Origin: Marsupella aquatica
Taxonomy: Eukaryota > Marchantiophyta
NCBI GenBank assembly: GCA_973895155.1
Contig: OZ316895.1
Span: 20,832,001-20,896,000, forward strand
Direction of reading: 5' to 3'
DNA length: 64,000 nt
Shown: positions 43,592 to 57,000 of the stretch, in pieces
How the letters are laid out: each line of letters begins with the position of its first letter
Numbering within the stretch: the first letter of the stretch is position 1
Position numbers and translations under genes: made by a program
Notes under the pieces: generated by a model
Told to the model about the DNA's origin: nothing
Databases searched by the model: none
The model's input: the letters and a program-made list of their open reading frames with translations, nothing else

Positions 43592-46500
43592 CTAATGAAG
43601 TGTGGGAGGTTGATAGTAAGACACAATAGTGTAAATTGTTTGCAAGCTTGTGACCCCGAGCAGCATGACTCCTGCCGCCCAGGAGGCCACAACCCATGGG
43701 CGCTTGAAGTACCTGGCTCTGAACTCGGCGTACAACTGATGCTTCCTGTTTTTGCAGCGAGAAGTGAGCCGACTGAGCATGTCTACCCACTGCGCGTCCG
43801 GGTAGACCGAGAAGCCCTTGCAGAGCGTGTTCCACATCACGCACACCTCGCCGTTGCTCCCGACGCAGCTTATGATGATATCATCTTTTTGCAGCAGCTT
43901 CACATCCTTCTTCGACTGGATCAGTTTTTCCATCAGAATCAGGAACGAGGTCACGGTGAACAGCCGAGGCCCCACTCTAGGGCGGTATGGATATTGGTGG
44001 CAGGACACCATCTCGAACACGGCCAGATTCCGAAGCAGGGACTCGGTTTGATCGGAGATGCAGAGCTTGGGGAGGTGTAGCACTGCCCCGCCCCGAAAGG
44101 TGTCGACGAATTTAGTCTGGTGAATGAATGCGCAGCCCTCTGGACGTTGTGCGTGATTGACCATCCAAAGGAAAACATGAGAAACCACATGAGAAATACT
44201 GTTTGTGTTCGAATGAATGATTGATTGTGCTGGAATTCATAACTGCATCATGACTGTCATCCACAGCAGCACACCCCCAAATTGAACCTCGAGTACACAT
44301 GGGGACTCACTTCAACTTCCAGCAGAGTGGCACGAGTTGCTAGACAGGAGAGGAACCCGACGAGCGAACTCAATTTTCTTTGCATTGGTTATGGAGCAAT
44401 CCGCCGATTGAGACCATGAGAAGGAAATTGAGTTTGCTCGTCATATTGCTCCAACAGAAGCATCCAAGTAGCGTTTTTGGCCCCCGGGCAGCAAACATGC
44501 AGTTGTACATTGTTTAGAACAAGGTTTGTTTACGTCTTTGCTATATCACGAATTACGAACACCAGCAAGCAAACCCTGTGGCGGACCAGGTAGCGAACAG
44601 AAACAGCATCAACCTGCAAAACAATGGCTGATTGACAAATCACAGGGAGAAACAGAACCCTAAAAAAAGAAAACTAAACTGGAAAACAATCATGGCTGAT
44701 TGACAAATCACAGGGAGAAACAGAACCCTAAAAAAAGAAAACTAAACTGGAAAACTTTGGAGACAAAGAAATTCACTCATCAGAGCTGCTTATTTCACAG
44801 TAATAGAAACCAGTGATTCATATAGTCAAACGAAAGGCTAGAATGAAGATCAACACAAACAAAAGCAAAGGAAGATGATTCAGAAAGCTCCAAGAATACA
44901 TGCTGCGTGTTCTTTTCTAATTCTAAGTTCATTTCGGCTCTATTTCTGGTGGAAACGAGCATATTAAGAGCATGAAGTCTGTTCTTCTCCTCCTGCATTT
45001 CTCGCTGCGTACATCTACTCCAGTTACTACTCTGTTGAGCTGTAGATCTCATACATCCATGTAAGACCTCGTCTTAAACTGTACTACTTGTGGATCCTGT
45101 CTCTCATAGTCATTAAAAGCTTCAAGAAGGATTTAGTAAAATTTCATTCTGATTGTTAGGCCAAAAGATTCTCCATTTCCTCTACGGATCTCTGTTTCCA
45201 AAGTTGAACTTATCCAGAACCAGCTGGTAGTTTGAAACGAACAGCAAACCTTTTCCAGAGAAAGCTAGAGACTATATTAACCAACTTTTAATGATTTCGT
45301 AGAGGTTAGTCTCTATAAACATTAGAGCGGTTCACGCTTGGCAACTGTATCTGTTCGATATAGTTGTTAATTCAGAACAAAATTCTATACGGTCTGGTCA
45401 ATGGTGAATTTCGCAATGAACACATATTTGTTTAGAATGCTTGGCGTGGGCCAGACTTATCCACATTTAGTCAAGGGCAAACAACTGGCAAATGGATGCA
45501 GGACGTTGAACGAAATAGTCCAGCATTTATGCCAAAGAAATACACACTTTCTAATGGATAGCTGAAGGAAGACGTGAGGTGACCTGACCTGAATTGAGGC
45601 GTATTCCAACGTTCCGCAGCTGAACAGCAGATGGGATTGTATTTGCAGGAGCCATGGCCTTCTCGTCGGCGAGAGGAGGGGGTTTATGGACATCACCCGG
45701 CGGACAGTAGCCCACAATGTAGTGCAAGCAATCCAGAAGATGATCACACTCCAGGAACCACTTGTCTTCGAGAGCTTTAGACACCGCACTCTCACCTTCG
45801 GAACCACTCTGGAAAAGCTGTAGGTATCGATCTGTCACAACCCTCCTCAACAGATTGTTAAACAAATGATCAGCCTCTTCCTTCTTCCGGTTCTCCACGT
45901 CCGGCAACAACCTCCACACCTTGGCGAGTATGTGAAGGGAAATCTGATTCTCAAGCAAGAAGACATCGCGCCAAATTGTCGATCGTGACTCCGCGAGAAG
46001 CCTGTATAGTGCCTGCGTATGGAGTTCCCAGTAGAGTTTTTCTGGAAGAGGATGAGCATTTGTCTGGTACGAATATCTTAAAAATAGGACCAGAAAGAGC
46101 GCATCCAGAGCCAGGAAGGTCTTCAAGATAATGGGATTCACTGGACTGGTGTCAATCTCATACCATCTGTAGGCCGTTCTCACGTCCGTTTCCAACTCCA
46201 GATCCTCAATGAATTGGTCCCACGTATAGGCCAGGTCTGCGCAGCAATCATCAGCTAGGTCCGCTGCTAGGTTGGGATTCGAGTGGCAGATCTCGGTTTT
46301 CCGTTCATAGGCAGGAGAAATTGCATCCAGTCGGGGAAATCTCTCATCAGGTTTATTTTGGCAGCCAGAAAGAGGAGTAGCAGCATTTTTCCATTTCAGA
46401 AAAAAGCGCTGAAACTCTGCTTTGTAGTGCTCGATCCCGGGCTCCAATCTATTAGTATTCAAGCCGAGTGTCACCGTTTGCGCGTTGTACATGCACGGCT

Positions 46501-46618
46501 TGACTCGTTTGAGATAGGGTGGGACCGCGAATGTTTCTTCGTTCCGGTATGGAGGAGGATGCCTTGTGGCTAAGCGCTTCTCTAGTCGAGCATATTTATC
46601 ATCCCAACTTGAAGACAT
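43592..46618 (-). CDS. DUF247 transmembrane protein, two exons
   Basis: Exon 1 runs 46618-45589 and exon 2 runs 44139-43592, giving 525 residues. The start is the ATG at 46618 (MSSSWDDKYARL); upstream codons are not ATG. The donor reads AATTCAG then GTCAGG; the acceptor reads CGTCCAG then AGGGC. The phase is consistent and joins LRNVGIRLNS to GCAFIHQTKF, as expected for the family. Landmarks: VPPYLKRVKPCMYNAQTVTLG near the N-terminus, WRDVFLLENQISLHIL in the middle, a DHLLDCLHYIV block, and in exon 2 LHLPKLCISDQTESLLRNL followed by one C-terminal membrane helix (VVASWAAGVMLLGVTSL). DUF247 proteins are plant membrane proteins; in grasses one is linked to self-incompatibility, but most have no known function. 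The 1,449-base intron is long for the family. No breaks are seen. Confidence 0.85.
44140..45588 (-). other. Intron of the DUF247 gene, with a 68-bp tandem duplication
   Basis: It starts GTCAGG and ends CGTCCAG on the minus strand. Within it, 44620-44687 and 44688-44756 are near-identical copies (TGGCTGATTGACAAATCACA and AACCCTAAAAAAAGAAAACT). No other gene is supported inside. The exact splice points are predicted from frame and family fit. Confidence 0.65.
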
Positions 46619-46619
46619 G

Positions 46620-48894
46620 TCGGATATATCATATGTGCATGTCAAAGTTGATCGACTAAGCACGATCTTAAAATCTAAAGTTCTACATACACTTCAAAAC
46701 ACTACTGATCTTGCCCACAGGCGCGCAGTGATCTTGGTAGACTGTGTACTCGGAATCAATAATGGCCTCGTCAATTGCTCAACAATGGATTGACAGCACA
46801 CTACAGTTGACAAAATACGAGCTAGCTAGACGACTGTGGTTCTCTGTGTACAGTCAATTGGAGTCGATTCATTTGCTCAAAATTGATTGAACACCCAATT
46901 CATTTACGATTGAATTTACATGAAAAAACTATGTTTCTCCGTAAATTACAATCAAAATGGACGATGCGCCCAGGGAGTCAATTGGTCGAGAAAGAAGTGA
47001 CAGTGGACTGTTGGCTAGTAAGTCGTTATCCAATCACAGTCTAATGTTATGTTCCTATGATCAAAATTGTATTAACGTGGAGACGGGAAAGACTACTATA
47101 CTGTAGCTTAGCTGTTAATAAGCTACTCCTCCGCATAGCCATTTCCTCCAGAAGGAGGGCCAGCAAATTTCATGGTGGGAAATCTATTTCGGGTATAGAA
47201 ACGTAGATCTTCACCGATAAAGTGGCGGCAGGAGTTGACAACCGGATCGTGTCTAAAGAAAACGTACTGTCTTCCTAGAATAAAAACACTAACGAAGTTC
47301 GGACAGCAAATCGTTCAACCTAACAACCGTATTGATCCCGGCTCCACTCTCATACGGGTCGTTATCGAGTACAATGCTTCTACGCTATGTATTTCACGAA
47401 GTGCGGGGGAGTGCGGAGTGAAAGGACGGAGAGTGAGTGCGATAATTGACGGCGATCAGTGTTGATCGGCCCATCAATGACGGCAACAGTCCCAGACTAT
47501 TGCAGCTCAAGCAATTATATACTAGTGGATGGATGGATAGATAGATAGATTATTTACAGAGGCTATTGCATCCGGACCAGAAGTCGTAAAACATTGTGAC
47601 GCTACTGTAACGGTGTGTCTCTTTCTGGTCGACAAGGTGACGAAAATGGCATGGACGTGAGTGTGAATTTGGAAGCCTAGCTAGGTCATCGCCAGTCGAC
47701 GTCTATGCGTGTGGCTAGGAGTTTCAACTTGGTAGAAAAATTCGGCATAGACCGACGTTAGTGCCAATCAGTCGCCATCTGCTAGCACAATCCAATTCAT
47801 ATTATTCAGAGTGGCGACTCTGTAGCGAAAGCTAAGCTTTGTCGATCTACACAGAGGTGCAAGGTAGTATGGGTCCATCCATACATAGGTGACTCTAGGA
47901 ACCACATCCAGCTCTACACAGGTGAAGTTAGGTCCAATCCATTATCCTGAGGCCCAAGCAATATTTAGATTGAAGCCAACTAACTTTCATTTTTCATCCA
48001 GTGCAGGATGATCAATGAGCATTACAGTTTTCACCAACCAAATAAAGCGAAAATTTCAACACGGCATTTTCGCGGCTAGGCGGCCATAATTTTCAAAATT
48101 ACTGCAAAGGATCACTCAGCCAAATGAATGCTTCTCAGAAATTGGCAGCGTCGGCGGTCCAAAATTCTCAAAACCATACCTACCGAATCTCTCCGACTTT
48201 ACCAACAGACTCCACGCAAGCAATTATATGATACATCCATTCGATGAAAATCACTGGACCGGAGTGCTAGGACTAGACTCGCACACCAGGAGAAGAAACA
48301 CAGAAATCGTATGGAACATCCGGCCAGACGCTTGACCTGCCGCCATTTGTCGTCAATTGAAACCAGATCGATTATTTCGCGAACATTCGCTTCGCTTGAT
48401 GGGACGAGAAAGTCGCTCTTCGCCACCCCATTCAGGTGCTCACGTCCAGTCCTGTACAATTCGATATCCGATTGAAGCGTGGGCCCGTGCGCGGCGTGCG
48501 CCTCCCGCCTCGATCCAGAGTCCAGACAGCATCGTCGCCGGCCACCGCTCTACGAGACTACAGTTTTGCTCTATACCCTCTACAGAAACGACTCTTGGAG
48601 GATCGTGTCGAGGATCGACCGACTTTCGCCATACTGCCAGTCTTCATGCTCTCGTCTTCATGCTCTCCTGACGAGAAATGCAAACTAAAGACACGGATCA
48701 CCCACTCATCGAGATTGTACTTTAGTTGCACTAAATTATTAAAAAATTAAAGTCTCTCAGGCCAATTTTTAGATTGACAAGTCCCTCACCTCAATAATTT
48801 TTAGATTGACAATTTGCGCACTTACCTGACTTAAACAAATCAAGGTCTGGCTACCAATTGAGTATTTTGTACTTTGAGGTGACCCCTCGAAACT
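46620..48894. other. Intergenic, upstream of the DUF247 gene
   Basis: Holds the presumed DUF247 promoter next to 46618. A (GGAT)n/(GATA)n microsatellite lies at 47527-47551. Overlapping frames at 48199-48750 on both strands have no recognisable domain. Confidence 0.4.
47527..47551. repeat. (GGAT)n(AGAT)n microsatellite
   Basis: About three GGAT units followed by three AGAT units. Confidence 0.9.
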
Positions 48895-48904
48895 CGAGCT
48901 CAAA

Positions 48905-49195
48905 CCAAGTGGCTTAGGTCAGTTGGCCAGGGAATGAGCAGGGAACTGAAAGGTCCCAGGTTCAATCCTTGTGGGTGGTGGGTTTATGGAGTGGTTGACC
49001 ACTTTGTGGCCCTACTATAATCCTCTCTTTGATCCCCTCCTGGTGTGGGTCCTTGTCCTAATAGTGGGGGCTCACCTCGACATGGGTTTGCTATAATGAA
49101 TGTATGTCACTATTGGGACGGGGAGAGACTCCTAATTGTTCTTCCCCATTGTGATGGAACAAGAACATGTTTAGGGTTTAGTGCTTTCCTTTTTC
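48905..49195 (+). mobile_element. Probable tRNA-derived SINE
   Basis: An A-box-like TGGCTTAGGTCAGTTGG (48910-48926) and a B-box-like GGTTCAATCC (48959-48968) are spaced as in a tRNA head, with GGGAACTGAAAGGTCCCAGG between them as in plant Au-type SINEs. The body continues for about 220 bases, with no ORF and no clear A-tail. It does not fold as an intact tRNA. Confidence 0.55.
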
Positions 49196-52143
49196 AAAAT
49201 TAAGAGAGGGCAATGATGTGCCAAATGTATTCCCGGTCACCTGCAGTGAAAGAAAACAAACCCAAGGGTCCACAATGGGCAACCAACAGATGGAGATATT
49301 GTATGATGCAAGCTTACAGAAATTGTGCTACTCAGGAAATTATTGCTAGCCAGCCACATGACTGATTCTTAATGCTTTTTGGCTGACTTTTGGATTTCTA
49401 AGGCTCTATATGGCTAGCAACCGCCAAAAGAGAAGTCCCAAAACTTACTGGGATTTACTAAAAAATGACACAAATTCTAAGATATTTGAAACCAAGTTTG
49501 CCAGCTATGTGGTATACATTTAGGGGTCTTTTCCTACGAGAAGGAAATATGGTACTGTGAGGAATGTTTTTCTCTTGCAAAGTGAGTTGTTGTACTGTTT
49601 GTTAGCAAGCTACAACTACGCCAACAGATGCTGCCAGCCAACCCAATGAAGAACCCCAGGTCAACAAGAGGGGACCTTGGGCCTGGAATGGTAGGATCAT
49701 GTAGCCAGATGCCTAACCTACAACTACAGCTGGGGATATGCACCTCCCAATGAATAGCTCCCAAGCTTGGGATATGCACCTCCCAATGAAGGTCAGCCGA
49801 GTGTATTCTAAATTAGTACCTAAATTGCTCGTAGCTCTCCAATGAGGTATCGTAGCGACGCAGTAATGTAGGAATGTCTACGAAACAGGTTGCCCAGCTT
49901 GGGTACTTTCCCCTTTAAAAAATAAAATACAGGGGGGGATAGCGTAGATCAGCCGGCATACAAGCACCTTACAAGCACCTTTGCTAGAAATTGCATCTGT
50001 TTATCTGCACGCCATTCAGCAAATAGAAAGTCTATAAAAACTAATGATACATATTCAATCAAAGCTTCCCATAGATTGCTATATTAGACAGTGTCTGAAT
50101 GGGCGGTCAAAACTCATCCACCTTTTCGAAATGGTATTTTTACATAAATAGTGTCAATTAATTTGGTTCATGTAAGAATAAGTCCAACATTGTGGTCCCA
50201 TCTGGGTGTCAATACACGCCAATCTTAGGAAAATCCATGTCACTCAAGAAAAGATGTGTGAAATCCATGAAGAAGAGTCAGAAACTGACAAAACCCACTC
50301 GGTGGTGGTCAGCTCAAGCAGTTAGGGGTACTTGAGACCAGCAGGACCACACACTTCGTGCATGACATAATCACAAAATTCCTTAATGAAATTAAAATAC
50401 AATAGTTATAGATATGATTTATTTACTTGGTTGTCTCCAAGATATGCTTAATAGAGCCCCTACCTGAAACACTATACTTGACCTGCCCCCACTAAACCCC
50501 TCTTACTGAGCAGTACATAATGTTCTTATAAAAGTTATTCTAAAGTGAGATTTTGGGTTAGAAGGACCAAATTGGGTAAATAACAACTATAGGCCTTTGA
50601 ACCATGAGCTTTCACTGCTCAGTTTTATAGTGACTGTCCCCGGTCAAACCGCATGGCTTGCACAGGGGTAATTGTTGTCGTAAATTGGGCGAAGCCACTC
50701 ATTTTGGCTCATTCCAAATTACAAAATTGGGATAATCAAATGTCTTCATGTGAAAGCATTCTTTGTCGTAAAAATATATTCAATTTTTTTCCATTAGGTC
50801 TTCTTGAGAATGTTTGAGAGTGGAGGTTGGAGGAGAGTGGGCGAATGAATGTGTGGTGGGGAAAAACAATGCCAGGGACAGAGGGTTTTGGGAGCAGCTA
50901 ACAATGGCAAGGCTGAATCAAGGCAGTCTAGTTGGTGTTTTGTTTTGTCTTAATTGCTCTAGGCATTGGGGTTTGTTGTTTGGACCTTACTTGCGATTTT
51001 GAGTACACTGTTATTCCTTGTCCATTGTATGTCAGAACAATTTTTGTCATTTTCTCCCCTTTGGAATCCAGACACACAATAGTGTTCATTATGTGCAATC
51101 TCCGTTATTTTGCTTAGAGTCCAATTTAATCAAAATCAGAATTGAACAATTTACTTGTATTGGCTGTTGTCAGGCTCCTATCAGAGCAAATGGTCATAGG
51201 GTCAATCTGGAGTTACTTGGAGTCAATGAGTAGGGGCATGAAGTATTTAGATGCCCCGTTGGTTGCTCTTGTTGTGATGAAGTTTGCAAATTTGGAAGCC
51301 TCTGTGCAGTGCAATGTGCAATTTACCGTGCCCAAATGGCACCCTATTTGCAAATAACTACTTTCTCTGACAAATATGCTGTGTAATTTGAAAACAGCTT
51401 CACAATGTCTTCCAAAACCACCAGTGTTGACCATTCACCCGACCTTAACGGCATGGGTGAGCAAAAAAGCACTCTCAGCTAAAAAAAAAAGACTAAGTGT
51501 GATCTCAAGACAATATGGACATTGTCTTCCAAAACCACCAGTTTTGACTATTCACCTCTGCCCTAATGGCATGGGTGAGCAAAATCTGCTCTTGTTGCTA
51601 AGTGTGCTCTATGAGCAATCTCTTTTGGTTGCTCTTTTCTTTGATTGCATTGTACTTTACTTTTTGTGGCAGCTCCTTTGACTTTCATGGTCCCGGAGCT
51701 TATAATTCATTACCATTACCATTACCATATTGTCTTCCAAAACCACCACTGTCACTGACACTACACAATGCATTGCCTCCTGACTTGTAAAACCCTTAAA
51801 TTTAAAACAACATGAATAAACAATTCATAATGTCTAGCTTCTCCCAAAACTGCATAATTACGTGCGCTCCTCATTGCAAGCAACACGACATGGAAAAGGG
51901 TAGGGCAAGACTGACTGCAAAGTGACATGGAAGGTCAGGATCCAAAATTGTGCAAGTTTCTTGCTTTTAGAAGAACTATGTGTACGAATCATTAGAGGGA
52001 ATCATTAAGAGGGGGTTGATTGGGTAATGAAAGTTCCAAGGGAATGATCAAGTGAAGTTTTTCAGGTAGGGGGTCTATTAAGCATATCCCTCGCTTGTCT
52101 CCTTAGAATAATTACAATCATGTAAAAAAACTGTGTCCATATA
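49196..52143. other. 2.9-kb intergenic region with small local repeats
   Basis: GGGATATGCACCTCCCAATG occurs twice near 49734 and 49772. TGTCTTCCAAAACCACCAG occurs at about 51405, 51523 and (truncated) 51730, the first two followed by GGCATGGGTGAGCAAAA. No gene or RNA is recognised. Confidence 0.45.
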
Positions 52144-52162
52144 TTAGGACATCCGCACCGGT
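52144..52162 (+). repeat. Harbinger-like terminal repeat relic with TTA
   Basis: TTA followed by GGACATCCGCACCGGT, 14 of 16 identical to the left tip of the complete element at 6864. No matching opposite end was found nearby. Confidence 0.5.
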
Positions 52163-54005
52163 GAATGCTATTCAACCGACACCCTTGAAAGGACAGTAGT
52201 TTTGCCAGTCGGAGAAAAAATGCATTCACTGAGGCACATGGGATCACAAACTTTTCCCAGTCTCCATATTCAGGCAATTTTGCTCGCAATTTTGGAGGTC
52301 TCAAATGGCTTGTTTTTGTGCATGCCAAACCAGACCCTGGGCAACTCTTGATGGTGAGATCTGGATGTGATGTATGTTTCCGTTCCTAGCCCTTCCATGT
52401 TTGCTCTGCAATTATTGTGCCTTGAGTCACAAATATAGGCACTAGTGCTGTTCTTTGTTTTTGGCTGCCCTCACTGATCACTGCTTGCAATCAGCAGCCA
52501 TTATTTTAGGTTTTCAGGGTGAGAGCTTGAAAACCATATGCATAATAAGAAGGGTAATTTTGCTCCATAAATTTATAAGAACCAAAAGAACTAATAACAG
52601 TAACTCAGGTTTCATCGGGTGCATGGAGGGAACACTGGTGGTCTAATTGTAAGTATTGCAAATGGAGACAATCAAGTAGCCTAGGTTCTCCAAGGTCATC
52701 TGTCACCCGGGGTCCTCACTTATTTCCTTCCTCCCATCACGCGCGACTAAGTATAGGGTTTTTTAATTCAATTTTGCGGAAGACTTAGGAAGTTTTGTTG
52801 AAGAATTTTGTAGGTAATTCAATTTTGCAACTTAGAAGTATGGTAGGGATGGGAAAAAACTCAATTTGTCACCCAGCACCCAGCAGCGGCCTATATTAAT
52901 AATCTGAAAAGATAGCAAAATGATTGTTTAACAATAAAACATGACAATTAGTATTTAAATCTGAGGTTTAGTTTACCTGCCTTTGAGCTTAGTTAACCAT
53001 CTTGACCATTTGGCTAGGTTACGAGAACCTGTTCACAACCCTACCTACCAAGAGCGCAATTTAAATTAATCTTTGAATCTTATGTAACTGATAAATTCTA
53101 TAGCATTTTATCATCTTGCATGAACCCACTCTTACAATATAATGTTGCAACCTTCATGGTGATTGTTTTTAACTTGAAAAAACCGAGAAAAGCACCATTC
53201 AGTTGATTTTATTGATGAGTGCAATCTGGAGCATATAATAAGTGGGAGCAACTACACTCAGCTTTACAAGAACTCAGGGGCTCAGTCAGGTATGCAGTCT
53301 ACGTTAGGGGCTCAGTCCTACATGGCAAGTAGTGGGCTCAAGTAACTGCTGATGTGGTATGCTTACTCTGTCTAGAATCGTAGACCACCTCGAGTGTCAG
53401 TCCAACCAATTTCCAAGCATTGGCTCCTTCATTCAAGGGATTTCCTTTTATTGAACATCATTATAAAAGATTTTGGTCTGGAGTCTATCTCTAGAACAAG
53501 AAGTGGCCCTCCAGTTTCCTTTGGTGACAAAATAAGTCACAAGTGCCCCAGGCCTTGTAAAGCTGTCCTCAGACCAATATATGGGACCATATATCTCCTA
53601 CCCCAAGGGATTTTGGTTACTGAGTACATTAATACCCAATTTCAAAACATATATATTTTTAGTTTACTGTACTTAGCTATCATCCCGAATTGAAAGAAGC
53701 CCCAATGAATCCTGATCAAATAATTTCCCTAAACTGTAGAGATCACCAACTGACTACCTATCAAAGTCTTGAAGACCCAGCAAGGAACTCGGTACAAAGT
53801 CAGCTATTATACAATCTCTTCTATAATTATGCAGATCTAGTAATAAAAATAAAAAATCTCTTCTATAAGTATGCAGATCTAGTAATTAAAAAAACATCAT
53901 CCCTGAAAACCAGACAGCATTCCAGTAACTGGGATGGACCTACTTTTAGTATTTTCCTTGTTGGTTTCAAGTTTGGTTACACTAACCAAACCGAGTAGGG
54001 TTGGA
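52163..54005. other. Intergenic, no gene seen
   Basis: Short frames only. ATCTCTTCTATAANTATGCAG is duplicated near 53815-53880. Nothing else is supportable. Confidence 0.4.
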
Positions 54006-54011
54006 GCCCGG

Positions 54012-54028
54012 GGTTGGAGATGCTCTTA
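54012..54028 (-). repeat. MITE-like terminal repeat with TTA
   Basis: GGTTGGAGATGCTC followed by TTA; the complement GAGCATCTCCAACC is a common plant Harbinger/Tourist-type MITE tip. It may or may not pair with the tip at 52147. Confidence 0.4.
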
Positions 54029-57000
54029 GGCAACAAGAGCTCTTAGGCAAAAAGATAGAACTACAAGTTTGAGCATGAAAAGCTTAAGGTGTTAATACTG
54101 CAAACAATAGGCAATGCAAAAAAATGTTCCGTCTCACAGGCATGGAGTTTGGTGCACTTGAATAGGATAATGTCCTGGTTAGAGGGCATTGTGGGATATA
54201 ATGCCCATAACTAGGACATTAATGTACGTAAAAACTTGAGTGACTTTTCGATAACAAACAAGAAAAAGTGAATCCCTGTAATCAAAAATTCAGATAAAAG
54301 GTCATCCAAGAAGTGGTTGCTATGGAATTGGCCAAAAATATACGTTCTTGAGTTATATTAGATTCTATTCTTAGATATTTTGTTCGTATCACCATATAAG
54401 ATTTGCTTATCATCTTGAGATTTTGACTAAATTTAATTGTTTTTTGTGTATGGTAAAACTATATTTAATTTTTACTTTTACTATATTTATGGTGTTTTGT
54501 ATAATCCCCTCTTCAAAAAAAGGGGTGCATTATGGAGAATTAATGCACTCAAATATACAAAGAGAAAAGTCATGAAAGGTTTTACGTAATTGGGGCAATC
54601 CCTACCTTTCTAGTTTAAGTACTCAGTAGTTCAAAACGTCTTTATTAGTTCACATGAACATGCAAGGAAATCTCAACTGAAACTTGCGGGCCCTATAGAG
54701 CATGCATGTGTAAATGATTGTGTGCTTGATTTGACCTAGGAAAGGATAGATTTGACTGTACATTCAATATATCTAGACCTAATATACACTAAGTAAGGGC
54801 TAACTTGCTTGAATAGGGAGTGGTGATTGAATTGGGACCACTTTTGTTTGTTAAACTGCCTCGGTCCATTTAATTCCCCAAATGAACCATAGACGGATCC
54901 CAGGCTATAGTTCGAGAGGATTATAGGTGTAACTTCGGATATCTCGGCTGTGTTACTGATAGAGACAGATTTATCTCTATTTCTTTCTTGTGAAAATACT
55001 GAGATCGTATCTCTCAAAATCCGGTGTTCCAGATCACCATAAGTAGTCAATTTTCTTAATCTTACTATAAAAGTGCAAAACTAAAACCTACTCTTAAGAG
55101 CCTAGGTCTAGAGTGAAGACTCTAGACTGTAACTCCTAATGTAGACAAAAGTGATCATGAGTCTCAATAAGGACAAAACTTATAAGGAGGATGGACAGAA
55201 ATGACATTGACTATAAATAACGATAAAACTGATATGATCAAATGAGGGTGAACAAAAAACAAGTATGGGGCAAAGATTAACAAAAATAGCATAGAAAGTG
55301 TATTGTGCAATACGTTTTTTCTTCATGTCTATTTACTTTCAAGGAACGGGTAATGGGGCTACTAAAGTAATAAAGATGAGCACAAAGTGACTATTTTATC
55401 CTCCCACTACTTCTGGGATAGTAGTTGCTTAACAATCACACCGTTGGTTAACTGAGCAGTTAAATTTGAATTTGTAAAAAATACTTTGTCTAGCAAACAG
55501 TTGCCTAGATCCTTCAAGCCACTCAGAGTTCCATGCTTAAAAAAGTGGTCATCAAATTGGGGACCACATGATTTGCTTGATAACCTAGTGTTTTGGCCAA
55601 CTACAAGAAGCTGTGGTACCTCAAGATTCTGACTGCCTAAGGTTCCACTTTGGCTTCCATTGCTAAAATTAGTTACAAATTGGAGATGAAGGGATGCTCA
55701 TCCTAAAATATGTTTTATTTTTTGTCTTGTAGTTATCCACTAACAACCTTTACAGTATCTTTCTACCTTAAAATTTAATATTAAGTTAGAAATAATTATA
55801 TTATTGTGACTTGAAAGGTACTCCGATTTGGTGGGTGGAACTGAAAAATCAATGGTGTGTTGCATCCTAACTGTGTATAATGAAATTTAAAATTGATTAT
55901 GGACCCTCATGGAAAACGTGTTCCAAATTCCCTAGCAACATGTGTGACCATATCATCAATTTTCATCACAAACATGAATTTATATGGTTGCTGTAACAAA
56001 CAAGACACCCAGAGGCCTAAACAGCTAGACCTGGGAAACAGCTTTTTTTTAACTAAAAGGGAAATTTGTAAAACCCCACAGAAAATGAATAGTCAATCAT
56101 AACATTTGAACACTAGACCAATAAGTCTCAACTCAAGTGTACCACACAACCATGCCTTTGTGGGCAGATCTGGGAACAATTAGACCTGGGAACAGTAAAC
56201 TGAATTAAACATGTTCGAGGATGAACATGCTATATCATAGTAGTGATAATTAACTAGACTATATCCTTATGTGTGCCTAAATGCTTATAAGAAGTTCATA
56301 CTACCTAAAATACTTGGGTGCATTCATGAAATGTAGAGGTCAAACCTATGCCATATGGGTGTGCCTCATACTAAAGAAGCTTTCAAAATTAAATGGATGG
56401 GGCAAAAAAATTAGGAAAATGTGGTCAGGGATAATTTTAAAAGGGAATTAGAATGTGTGTTTACTAACAAAATTTTGGGACCAAAAAAATCAAATTCACA
56501 GAAATTACAAAAGTATAAACCACAATAACCCACATTTTAAGCTTACTGAAAAGATATCACTTGAGCAGCTCATAAGGGATTCTCTATGAGGGGAGGTCAG
56601 AATTAGAGACTTGCATGCTTGCTATCCATCCAGGCAAGTCTATGTTCTTGATTTTCCTACATTGTATTTTGTGACTTCACATGCCCACAGGAAATGCTTT
56701 CTCGTCTCCCATAGCTCTAACTTAGTGTTACCATTTCTTCCCTCTTTCAATTTACAATAGGAACATGAACATAGTCCATGCTTTGTCCCTCAGGATACAT
56801 ACAGATAGCTTAGTTGTGTTGGGTTTTGTTTTCTGTCACAGTGACAGCCTTTGTTAGTAATTTGACTCCACAACTCAAAACTCCCCCAAAATTGCTATGG
56901 AACACAGAATCTGTGACGGCCACCTTTTTTTCTCATAACAGATGGCTGTATGTTGTGGCTATAAGCTGAGACTAAATGCTTCAATCGGCAAAAGATATTA

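Noticed and set aside
43290-43844. 184-residue minus-strand ORF with repeated CGLLG and LSTSHTSLG peptides
   Set aside because: Out-of-frame reading through the DUF247 exon and its downstream tail copies.
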